From Antennarius striatus (lineage: Eukaryota > Chordata > Actinopteri > Lophiiformes > Antennariidae): DNA of 64,000 nt. Of the stretch, positions 44,801-55,915 are shown one piece after another (position 1 is the first letter of the stretch; every line of letters begins with the position of its first letter). The stretch lies in the NCBI RefSeq assembly GCF_040054535.1, contig NC_090784.1, positions 17,019,001 to 17,083,000 on the forward strand, read 5' to 3'. The notes below the pieces were generated by a model. The model worked only from the letters and a program-made list of their open reading frames with translations, searched no databases and was not told where the DNA came from. The position numbers were made by a program, and so were the translations under genes.

Positions 44801-46184
44801 ATATTTTTTTAGAGCAAATTCCAAACAATTTCATTTAGATTTTACATCAGTCAATGCTGCAAGATTTAAGAGCTCATCATTTCTCAAGTTATACCTTTGA
44901 CTCATGACGTTGGAAAGTTTTAACACAGTAAATTTAACGGGGGTATGACTTAATATGCATATACACTTTATTTATATGTCCCTGTTGTGTGTGGTAAAAA
45001 GGTTCAAAACACGATTAATAATGAGCCACCATAGATTATCGAATGAAATATTTGACACTTAAAAATGATTGTGGTCATAAAACATGTCTGTAATTGTTCA
45101 GTGTCAGGAAAACTTGATTAAAGTAAACCGACTCATGGTTTGAAAAGAAAAGCCCTCCCATGACTTCAGAGAATTTCTGGATGTCATGAGTGTCAGAAAC
45201 ACTTTTAGATCTAAGGCTTTTCTTGTCTTGTTGGCTCTGAAACCATTGTGTGTGTGCCAACAAAGTGGAACGAGGATGAAATACATTTCCTGGTTTGTTT
45301 GCTGTTGCAGTCAGTGAGCCCATTTGTACATAGTGATTTTCGAGGATGTGTCAGACTTCATCTCTTCTTCTGGGTTTTTTTTAAATGTAAACCATTATCT
45401 AAACAGTGAAAACTGAACTGTTGCAGAGCAGGAATTGCTATTTCATGTTTTAATCTTTGGATGAATGCAACTTATGTAAAAGAGCTGGCAACTAATTAAA
45501 AAACTAGCATCTCCATGCCTAGAATCATTGTCAAATTTTGTATGTCAAATAATAAAAATCATGTCTATGGTTTTCTTTACTCGCTTTAAGGGCAAAAGAA
45601 AGTAAATGAGAGAATGAAAGTAATAAACTCAGGGGGTTGCAGTAATGTGTGCCTTAGGTCACAGCCAAATTGAAAAGAGACTTTGAAGGTGCTACCTTTC
45701 ACTATTATAAATATGGTTTAACATGGTTTAACCATAAAATACCTGCTTTTACAGTGGAGTTAGGTTATTGATTTGTCCACTTTTCAGACCACTGGGAGCA
45801 GAGCTAACCTACCCGCAGGTACTGAACATTATGAACAGCATGAAGTAATGTGGAAACTGCACCTAAATCTTACCACTTCTCTCATCTCGTCATAAAAATC
45901 AACTAATAGGAACAAATAAGTGTCATAACAGAAATGGTGTTCCTACTAAGCCACAGAAAAATGTTCAAATGAGATCTACACCATTGAGAAATGTGCGTTT
46001 ATAGGACCACTTCTGAACTACATATGACTGAGATGATGGTTTACCAGCCTCTCACTTGGTGCCTCATCATGCAAAATGTTCTAATGTGGCTAATTTTACC
46101 ATCTGCAACTCATTCAGCTTGCAGACTGTGGCTGCGTGAAATATCTCTTTTACAAAATATTGAATATGACTAGGCATTACTGTT

Positions 46185-46325
46185 ATTGTAGGCAGGGTGG
46201 TGAGTAGGGGCCACGCTACTTCTGGCTGTTGTCTAACAGCCAGCAGGTTCCAGGTTTGATTCCTCTCTGTGAGGAGTTTTTACATTCTCCTCGTGTCTTT
46301 GTGGGTTCTCTCTGCATTCTCAGAA
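46185..46325 (+). repeat. SINE-like fish repeat, partial copy
   Basis: Contains a B-box-like GGTTTGATTCC at 46253-46263 followed by CTCTCTGTGAGGAGTTTTTA and CATTCTCCTCGTGTCTTTG, the same order as the copy at 52219. It is truncated at the 3' side. Confidence 0.6.
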
Positions 46326-47733
46326 TCAGAATTCAAGTTTTCTGAATAACTCCAATAGAATTTGAGTTTTGGTCTCAATTTGCAACCCCACTGTTGAAAG
46401 ACGTGCAAATTAAATCAAATCACGGTGCGTAAAACAGTTTCTTAGTTGAAATGATTGTTTATCAGTATGAAAAGCATTTCAGAGCTCTAGGGTTCAATAG
46501 TTTGTCAAACGGCCACATTGTGAGTTCAGTTCCTTCATGTGTGAGTTAACGTTTCGGTTCAATAAGAAGAACCATACATCTGAATAAAGGTCATGTTCTG
46601 AGTCAGCGGCCTGCAGTGAAATGTGTTCAAACTTCCCGAGGAATCTCGATAGAACCGCTGACGTAACATCAGCGTTTGTTTAAGCACAGTAAAGAAGCAT
46701 GTGTTAAATATTACAAGTCGTCTCTGGCATCTGCCCTGTGTCCGTAGCCTGAGGATGTTGTCACACACTGTTCTCTTATCCTGCTGTCGACTATATCCCT
46801 CAGGTCTTTCCTTTAAAAAGGTAATACTTGATCTGAAGAATGCCTGCTGGTTATTTTCTTGTTAAAGCCCCACCAAACGGGGCTTATGGTGTAACCCTCC
46901 TCCGTCCTATGATCTGTAGAAAGACAGTGGACAGAATTTAACTTTGTCAATTTTCCTGTCAGTTTGATCACATTGAACTATGATACAGGGTGTGGGCCAT
47001 CCACATGAGCACAATTCAGTTTTTCTGTTCAGAAACGGTATCTGCAACCCTGAACGCAGCTCTCCTCTTTTTTTATTTTTAATTCAACAAATCCAAAAAT
47101 TACATCAGCAACATTTTAAGAGAAGCTTAAATCCATGGGGTGTCCAGTAGGTACCAGTCTGCACAGTGTACTGATGTTGCAGTCAATGTAAAAGTAGTGT
47201 GTTGTGCTAACTGAAAAAGTCAAAAATGTGCAACTTTTTAGGAAGCTATTGCCAAGGTTAAGGTTGGAAAATTTGGCAGAGTGAAAGAAAAATCTTTCCC
47301 TACACATTCATCATTCTAGTTTTAAGCTGTTCCTTCAGCTGCCTCTCCCTTTACACCGTCCGAGTTACACTGAAGTACGATTAATGCAGTGGTACCACTT
47401 TCAGATATCAAACAAGTTAAGTCTAATCTTTTTTTCAGTGTAAAGACATGACATACTCCACATCTGGTTCCTGATAGTACCTACCTTGTAGTTTTCATCA
47501 CTATTTTAATGCTGATCTTCTCCAGCAGACGTCCTGACTAAGAATGAAACCCATTAACTTTAGACAGCGGATCTTTAATTGTGGTAGATTTTTGTCACAG
47601 GGACAGAGGGGTTGATGTCAGATCATTAAATAGCTGCCAACTTCTTCATGCTACTTGTACTGAATTGTTGTTTTTGTTAATTGGCTCTTCATCTATCTGC
47701 ATGTTCTCATCCTCTAGATAAAACACTTAAAAA

Positions 47734-50700
47734 ATGGAGGACTCCAGCAGCAGCAAGCCTGTCATGGTGACGTCCTCTCTCAACTTCAAAGTCACCACCC
47801 CATCCTTCTACAACCAGCCAAAGAAGTTTGCCTCTGTGGCTCCACCACGCCCCAAAAGTGTGACGCCTCCCTCAGGTCCCTCGCCGACACCAGTGGGCAC
47901 AGGCGTGATTGGACGAGTGGGAGACCTGCCTCCACCGCCCCCTTCGCTCTGTGATGGTATTTGTATTATTTATGCTATTATTCATGCTGTTTTCTGAACC
48001 ATTTCGCGCTGATTTTAAGATGTCAGCATTGAAGAGTTGCACAGTTGATTTGTTTTATTGTGCTGTTACATCAATCCATTGTTTCTGAGGCATCCTGTTA
48101 ACCTACTTTAACTCCTGTCTCATTTAAATTTCAGTCAAATGTTGAGGGAGCTTTTGGTTACTTTTGGATGTGTGTGTTTATAGTTTAATTAATCTTTCTG
48201 AGTTGATTTAATTCAATGGTTCCAGGTAAAATGAAAAGTTCCATGTGAAATTAATAACACTGTAAAGAGTAATGCTTTTTTGATTAGTTTCCTGTATTGT
48301 AGGAACATTTTTAACACATCAAGGCATCTATAAATATATCCATATCATACACCTCAAACTATCCAGAACCACAGAAATCATGCAGTTTTGTATTTTATAT
48401 TTTTATGGTTTACTTTAATTTCATTATTTGAAGAAAAAAAGAGCCTGCACTGCATTGGATGATCAATGCAGCGTGAGTATGAAAAAAAAGCAGCTTTTAA
48501 CCAATCAACCCTCTTCATTTCTGTCAGACTTCCCACCGCCACCACCCCCTCCCCCTCCACTGGATGACGACTTGCCCGCCCCTCCCCCTGAATGCCAAAT
48601 CACAATCGCTGCCTCTGACGTTCTCCCTCCCGCCTTCCCCGCTCCACCTCCGGTGGCAGATGACCTGCCCCTGCCAGCTCCCCCCGAGGATAACACTTGT
48701 TTGCCCACCTCCCCATCTCCCCCTCCTCCCCCACCCCCTCCACCTCTACCTGCCTCCAGTACCAGTTTTCCAAGCGCTGTTGGACACCCACAGGTGAGTC
48801 ACGATGGAATCTTCACCACATAAACGTGAGTTGCCTCACCAGTCTGCATGTTTCATTCTTTCAGTGTATGTCACAGCATTCCAGTGTCATTGGTTAAGCA
48901 GGGTGGACATTGTTCTCGCCAATCGATCGAGTGCTGACAGGAAATACTATCTATTGAGTTTTTGCTGCAAATTATATTAGCGTCAGTCTGGAGTAAATCA
49001 CCCAGCGTCATGCTCCAAACAGGATTACTGCTCAATTGTGCAACAAAAATAGTTTATAGACTTGAAACAAAAGGCTTGTTGTGGAGTTGTTGTTTATTGC
49101 AGGACTGCTGTAATTACTGTACAGCTGGCTTGTCGACATACAAATACGCGTATATAAAAACATGGCTTGGATGTAATAAAAATACCTATGTACATGAATT
49201 CATGAATAAAGAATCTCCTGCTACGCAAACAATTCTGTAAACTGAAAATTAAATCATCAAATAGCCGGTGTTCTCCTTCGCCTGAATGGGGAGTAGAAAT
49301 TCACATCAGTTTTACTTTGTCATCTTCAATATCACTATACTGTGTTTGTTCTGTCATTGATTCTTAACCAGATGTTTGATGTTCCACACCATTAACTGTC
49401 ACCGTTTTTCAAATAGAGCTAGATTATATTTCAAGCAGTATTTTGAAATAAACTCAGTAACTCATAACTTTATAGATCATGATATTTTCTTGTCATTCAT
49501 TCATGACGTCTTTGCTCATCCTGGTCCCTTCATCTTCTGTTTCATCACGACGACTTGATTTATCTGAATAATTTTGTGTTCGCTCTGCCAGAGGCTGATG
49601 GAGAAACAGACCAGCTTCGACAAACAGCTTGACTCTTTAACCGACTTGCTGTCTGAGATGGAGACCAGGGGACCTTTCAACCCGAAGGTAAACAGAATGT
49701 TAGGATTCTAGCTAAAGAGGATGAGAGAAAAATGTCAGCAGGTATTGGCTCAAGAGCCTCACTATATGAAGAGAGAATGAGTCACACAAGCAAGGTAGGT
49801 CAGTGGAAATACTTCAGGGAGACGCCAAGATGGGGTCAATGCTCTCTTCATCTGTTTAGGGTGAAAGCTCAGTGATAAATAAACCGCATACACAAGTATA
49901 CAAGACATGAAAAACAAAGAGCAAAGAAGCTGGTGGTTCACAGAGGGAGAGAGGGATACACACAGAATTGAGTGGAGAGCATGGAAGTGTGATGAAACCA
50001 ATGTGTGCTGCCAGAGAACCAGTGAGAGGGCCATAAATGGAGAGCACTTTCATCCAAGTGGGAGGTACCGGATCAAGACAGAATAATGTTGGCACAAAAC
50101 GGCAAAATAAATGTCAGAAAGATGAAGCACTTCTCTTGTTCAAACTTTGGAGGACTAACTATATTTTCTTTAATCAACCTGCCTCGTATAATATTAAGTG
50201 ACTGCTCCGTTCATTTCAGCACACATTATTATACTGTATTCCCCTCCAGTGTGTGATAACAGATCCTTTATGTTGCTTAAGGTACAGAATGTTTTTATAG
50301 AATAACCTGAGTTTTTTTTCCTGTGTTCTTTGCTTTGGTGTTAATAACTCCTAAAGAGATTGTTTCATTTATTTACAGTTACCAAGCCAGTATACTGCAG
50401 CACCAGCACCCAAACATTCAGCTCCTCCCCCAACCGCTCCAAAACCAGCCCTCTCCTTCCTCCCACCGCCTGAGATGGGTGACCGTCCGCCCCCAGCACC
50501 TTGGGCAGAAGAACTCAAAGCCAGAACTAGCAGACACGCCAATCACAACTCTGCACTGAACACTGCTCCCCAGCCGTTTGCTAAGGCCCCAGCTACGGCT
50601 CCTAAGTCTGGGTTCGGAGGGAGGCCGGCAACCTCATCCATCTCTCTGGCACAAAAACTAAACCAGAACCTGAACCAGACTTCCACCCCAATTAATGTTG

Positions 50701-52966
50701 GACCAAAACCTTCCCCGCCTTCTGCTTCTGTCATCAGCTCTTTTCCTCCTATTCCTCCCACCGTACCCCCCGTACCTGCTACTCCACCAAACAATATGGC
50801 AGCTCCCCAGGCCTCAAACCATGTAAAGCGATCTCCCTTTGCCAGTCAGGATAATGCAAACCAAAACCCCCCTGCTGCTATACCTCCTCAACCCAAGATG
50901 ATGGCACCTCCCAGCTCCTCTTTTAGCCAGCCAATGAAAACTCCTCCTGCATCAGCAGTATGTTCCAGCTTTATGTATTTATTTACTTAGAAACATTTGA
51001 CCTTGTATATACTGTATAAAAACAGGAAGAACAAATAATTTACTATAGTCAACAGATCATAAAATTGAATTTCATGCACTGTTTTCAACTGCTTCATCAT
51101 AAATAATAAAATGCTCTGCAAGACAAGTTGAAAGCAGGTATGTAAATTATCTATTTGTGTGTGTGTGTGTGTGTCTGTCTCTGTGTTTCTGTGTGTAGAA
51201 GCAGCCCTCACCACCTGGCCCAGTACCTATCCCAGGAGGAGGTGTTCCTTTGAATATGAGGGAAGTGGAGGAGTTGGAGAAAATGACCAAGGACTTCATT
51301 AAAGACATGGACACACATGCGCCGGTCATCACCTCCCCTCCTACAGGTACATGCAAACAGTGATGGCTGTAGTATTGGTGCTGGAGCTAACACTGAGATT
51401 CACTATAGCAGTCATTTGTGAATCAAATGGATTGTAATGATAGAATGATTTGAAGGACTTTTAAGCTAGGAATTTTGCTTTCCTCACTAATTAGGAAACT
51501 ATAACAGAAGAATTTAGAAAGATGGATGTATTTGCAAACAATCTTGTTCTCATTCTTCTGCTCTCTCTTACACACGCTCATCTTTTATTGTTTTTTTAGA
51601 CATCTGTGGGAAGTGTGGCGAGGCTCTGTCCCGTACCCAACCAGCAGTGAGGGCCATGGACAAACTCTTCCACTCCAACTGCTTCTGTTGCATGAGCTGC
51701 CATCGCCCCCTACAGGGCATGCAATTCTATGACAGGGATGGTTCGCCCCAGTGCGAGGACTGCTATATGGTGAGGATGCAAACGCACAGTTGACAAAATT
51801 GTTCATTGTGTAAAGTGGATGAAGTGATGGCAAGGAAAGGCAAATACTGACTTATTAAAAATGTGTCCAACGGTTATTTCTATTTTTAATGAAACGCTCC
51901 TTTTGCTCCCCCTCAGAGTTCTTTGGCAGTGTGCTCCAGATGCGGGGAGAAGATCACGGACCGTGTACTCAAGGCGGTGGGCCAGTGTTTCCATGCCCAC
52001 TGTTTCCGCTGCAGCACCTGTTCCTGTGTACTTGAGGGGGCGCCTTTTATCACTGACGACAACAACAACCCCTACTGTGTCCAGGATTATCACAGGTAGC
52101 TTTTGGCTGTTGATACCTTAGCGAGTAACTGCTTCTATTCTTAGGGAATGTATTGATCTAAAACCAGTCCGCTTACTGAGCAGACCAAACAGTAATTTGA
52201 CTAGCATGATTCATCCTTTGGGTGGTATGCTGACGCCGACGGCCCACAGCAAGACAGTTCCAGGTTCGAGTCCTTTTCTGTGCGGAGTTTGTATGTTCTC
52301 CTCTATGTGGGTTCTCTCCGTGTTCTCCGATTTCCTATGACCTCCAAAAACATGGACTTCAGGTGGATTGGTCAGTTCCAAATTGCCCATAGGTGTGAAT
52401 GTGTGTGTTAGTGCTTGTTCATTTTTGTTGTGCTGGCGTTGAGTCCGTAAGGTCTCCCCGCCTACTGCTCATGTCAGCTGGGATAGGCTCCAGCAACCCC
52501 CGTGTAAGTGGAAGAAGTGGTATGGAAAATGAATTTAATAATTCATCCTTCCCAGTCTAGGTTGGCAGGCCTACAAGAACTTGGTGAGAGTGTTTCAGAA
52601 TTTGTCTGGTGGCCATTAACTGACAGCCAGTTTGTCACTTTTATCCTCAGGCGTTTCTCTCCTCTGTGTGTGAGCTGCAATGAACCCATAGTTCCAGCCC
52701 CAGGCAGCGAGGAGACTGTTAGAGTGGTGGCTCTGGACAGAAACTTCCACCTCAAGTGTTACCGTTGTGAGGTGAAGCATTTAAATCTTTTACCAAATAT
52801 GCATCATTCAGTGAATCCAGTCAACTAATAAACATGCTTATTTACTCTCCAGGACTGCACTCGGGCTCTGTCCATAGAAGCGGACGAAAACGGTTGCTAT
52901 CCATTGGATGGTAGGATCCTGTGTATGAAGTGCCACACCCAGCGGGCCAAGCAAGCTGCGCAGTGA
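47734..52966 (+). CDS. zyx: Zyxin, focal adhesion LIM protein (9 coding exons)
   Basis: Zyxin joins alpha-actinin and Ena/VASP at focal adhesions and stress fibres and also shuttles to the nucleus. Coding exons: 47734-47956, 48528-48793, 49592-49687, 50379-50957, 51199-51346, 51600-51769, 51917-52095, 52651-52771, 52853-52966. The phases match and give 631 residues (human 572). The N-terminus has [16 protein letters not shown], the alpha-actinin binding region. An Ena/VASP ligand DFPPPP sits at residues 75-80, its Asp split over the first intron. Long proline runs follow. [20 protein letters not shown] near 405-425 matches the leucine-rich export signal. Three LIM domains start near C440, C500 and C560 with all Cys/His zinc ligands visible. 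The end [13 protein letters not shown]. Its nearest relatives are LPP and TRIP6; the N-terminal block favours zyxin. Confidence 0.95.
51153..51198 (+). repeat. zyx: (TG)n tract serving as the polypyrimidine region of a zyx acceptor
   Basis: TG repeats with TCTGTCTCTGTGTTTC run straight into the acceptor TGTGTAG before exon 51199. Confidence 0.8.
52219..52535 (+). repeat. tRNA-derived SINE-like fish repeat in zyx intron
   Basis: A full-looking copy: a tRNA-like head with a perfect RNA polymerase III B-box GGTTCGAGTCC at 52263-52273. Then come TGTATGTTCTCC, GTGGGTTCTCTCCG, CCAAAAACATG, AAATTGCCCATAGGTGTGAATG, CAGCTGGGATAGGCTCCAGC and TGGAAAATGAATT. This order is that of a very common teleost repeat. 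The family name is not certain. Confidence 0.75.
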
Positions 52967-54926
52967 TTTGCAGAAGCGCACATCAACTACAAATCAAATC
53001 CAAAAGCACAGGATTTATTCAGCTGCCAGTTTTGCCTTTATAACAGGGCCTGATTCAGTAGACGTGTGCGAGTGTGAGTGTGAAAGTGCTGCGTGAAAAG
53101 TTTTGCATGCCAGTGCAACGTAGTATTTCCCTCGTTTCTGTTCACTTCAGTGCAGAAGTAATGTACTGCACTGAAATAAATGGCCCTGATATTTTATTCC
53201 TGATCACATCCTCTACAATCTATTACCTTGTTTGTATAGCAGAGCATACTTTTTGTGCCAATTCTATGTTTACGCTAAAAAAACAAAAAACTAATTCCAG
53301 CATAAGTTGCACAAGAACAGTTTGGTAAAAAAGAGCAGTCTGGTGAATATAATGTTGCCTTTCTTTGTCTTTCTTCAATGTTAATAGCACCATGTAGTAA
53401 GATATGTCCATCTCAAGACTTTCACTGCCTGGTTATTTTCTCCATGAGCACTGTAATTGTATCATTGATACTGAGGCAGACTGCTGTCATTGAGAAGACG
53501 TATCAGTGACCATTGTGAAGATATCGCCACTTGGGTGCTGGTAGAATATATAAGGACTTCTGCAGTTGCTGTGCCAATAAGCGGGGTTAAATGCGCCTTC
53601 CTCCAAGTTTACTCTTATCATTAATGTCATTGGGGGTGAAACATTGACTGCAAAAATGATTAAAACAGTGAATGTTGCTTAACATTATATATGTGAATTT
53701 GATCATTTATACGCATGTGTTGAATTATATTATTTGTTGCTTTTGTATTTGATCATTAATATTGTATGATGGCAAGATAAGAACAAAAATCAGTCACGTT
53801 CCTCTCAAAAATAGTCCACAGCTGACTTAGCATTGTATTTTTAGATGCATGCTCTTAAAATGCACAAAATGAACAAAGAAAAAAGCACAGATTTGCAGAG
53901 CACAGATTCCATTTGAGTGATGTTGACATTTTAAAAAAACATCTTGGATAATGCCAGCGGCATGGTTGGAAAAAAAAGACCTAATATGCGATAGTTGCAC
54001 AATTCCTTTAAGAAAAAAATAACCTTTAACTGTCACTTTGACTCAAAAGTCTTCGCACATTATCAATTTAGTTTGTATTTTAAGTAGATGCCACACAGAA
54101 ACATTACTTTTTGATATCCATTTCAGAATGTCTTGCTTTATATAATAGATTTTTTTAAGGCTGTGTGTAACTATACTAAAATGACCCTTCAAGATAATAG
54201 ATTAGCACAGAAATTAGCTTTTAGGTTTAGCTATTAACTCTTAGTGAACAAATATTTGAAAGCTCCAAAATTAAGGTTAGAACAATTGTATTGGATGGCA
54301 TTTTTTTGTCATGTTCTGTTACAGTAAATACCACTATTATTCATCTTTTGTATTTTGGTCTATTCATGTTATATACTGTTGGATCCTTATCTTACTGTAC
54401 TGTAGTGTATCAGTGGTAAATGCTTAATTATTTGGTTTTATTATTAACCCGGAGATATGCCTTCTCTATCTCGTCTGTGGGTTCCTTCTGAATTGAGCCT
54501 GGTCTGCAGCCACAAAGTCATTCCATAATAAAAATAAAAACCGTTATAATTTGTGCTTGCGTTGAGCCTGGTATAGTATAACACCAGAATGACTAACATT
54601 GCAATAGCTTTTCAGCATTGCATGAGTGCTGTGTTTGTGTTGGTGGCGGCATCTCTTATAGTATTATGTCTTGTTTGCACCAAATATACCACCTTTGTTG
54701 CCCTGCATTTGTCATCAAAATGTGATACGCATATGATGATGCCTTCACAGTTGCATTTATCTGGTGTATTATTGTGTTATGTCCTATTGTATTAAATGTG
54801 GATGCCTTTTCATATACTTTTTTAAATAACTTCCTATTTGACATGTGTGAATGTGTATATGTTTAAAAACATTTAGTCCCACCCCTTCCCCTCTGGCTGT
54901 ATCAGAAGATAAACACAATAAATAAA
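52967..54926 (+). other. zyx: zyx 3' UTR with two groups of poly(A) signals
   Basis: Non-coding after the TGA. AATAAA occurs at 54527-54532 and 54533-54538, then at 54917-54922 and 54921-54926. A short UTR of about 1.6 kb and a long form of about 2 kb are both possible. No other gene is visible. Confidence 0.5.
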
Positions 54927-55915
54927 ATGCTGTATACCAACAAGATCCATGTCTGATTCCTCAACTCCCTTGTGCCACTGTAAAGCTGGAAACACCAATA
55001 AAACATGAAGGATAATGCAATTTACAGATGCATACATGAGTAAAAGTACTTCATTGAAGTACAAAAATAGAAAAGTAATGCTGAAAAATGGAAACTAGTC
55101 ACTACTATTACATATTGTAATGCATATTTGAAATCATTAATTTGCCTTTTGAATATTTTTATAGCATTACAACTGATGGTTTTGTCTTCATCTGTGATCA
55201 GTTTCTCAATTTGTCAAAATGAAAATGGTGAGTTGTCAGTAAAAAGTATAAAAGACATGTTGAAATGTGTTTTGTCCGACAGAACTTTTAAAAATTAACA
55301 TTTGGCAGCAAATCCTCATAATTTTGAGAAGCTGGAACCATGTTTGTACATAGTAGAGAGTCATTTTCATGAAAACAGAAAGTGAGCGCCCTCAACTAGA
55401 AAGCTACTGTGCAGCACTAAGCAGTAAACAAAAAGCTGAAAATGAGAGCTTGTCGTATTTGTTTTTGCACCCACACTCTGTCGCTGGTTGGTTCCCATGT
55501 GACATCCGTGTAACGTGTCCTCGGCTCTCTCATTGATGTGTTGCTTTGCAATAGGAGATGCCAAACTGCTCTATCAGTAGTTAACAGCCATGTGTTGCAC
55601 TGATAGTGACGACAGCGGTCGTCTGTGTGCATACATTTAAGGCTGAAATGCCAGAAGGTGCTGCAGACAAAAAAGGAATCGAAAACAGAAGTCAGAGTTT
55701 TCACTTTGAGTTTCTTCTGCTTTCACAAACCACTAAACGTGAGAATCCCAGAGGAGACCCGCTGACTTTGCTCTCTGATGTGCAGAGAGAGTAAGACATA
55801 GTCAGCGGAGTTGGTTTTATCAGTATCAGAGGAAGAGAGTGAGTGAGTGATGAAGTGAGATAGAGAGCTGACATTCAGCTGTTTGACATAAAGACAACAG
55901 GACGAGGAAGTACAC
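54927..55915 (+). promoter_or_regulatory. zyx-kel spacer; probable kel promoter and 5' UTR
   Basis: Less than 1 kb separates the last zyx poly(A) signal from the kel start codon. Three WGATAR motifs lie close upstream of it: CTATCA at 55571-55576 (reverse), TGATAG at 55601-55606 and AGATAG at 55858-55863. No TATA box is convincing. Function is inferred from position and from the erythroid expression known for KEL. Confidence 0.3.

Larger units (their letters stand above)
40871..47717 (+). other. Presumed zyx intron 1
   Basis: No coding exon is recognised over nearly 7 kb. It contains a Tc1-like transposase relic (41500-41840) and a SINE-like fragment (46185-46325); the rest is AT-rich. It ends at the acceptor CCTCTAG before 47718. 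Confidence 0.5.

Noticed and set aside
49700-50100. Minus-strand frames in zyx intron 3
   Set aside because: Overlapping frames of low quality without conserved blocks; treated as intron.
55606-55794. Small upstream open frame before kel
   Set aside because: No family resemblance, not in frame with kel, and likely 5' flank or UTR; an uORF role cannot be supported.
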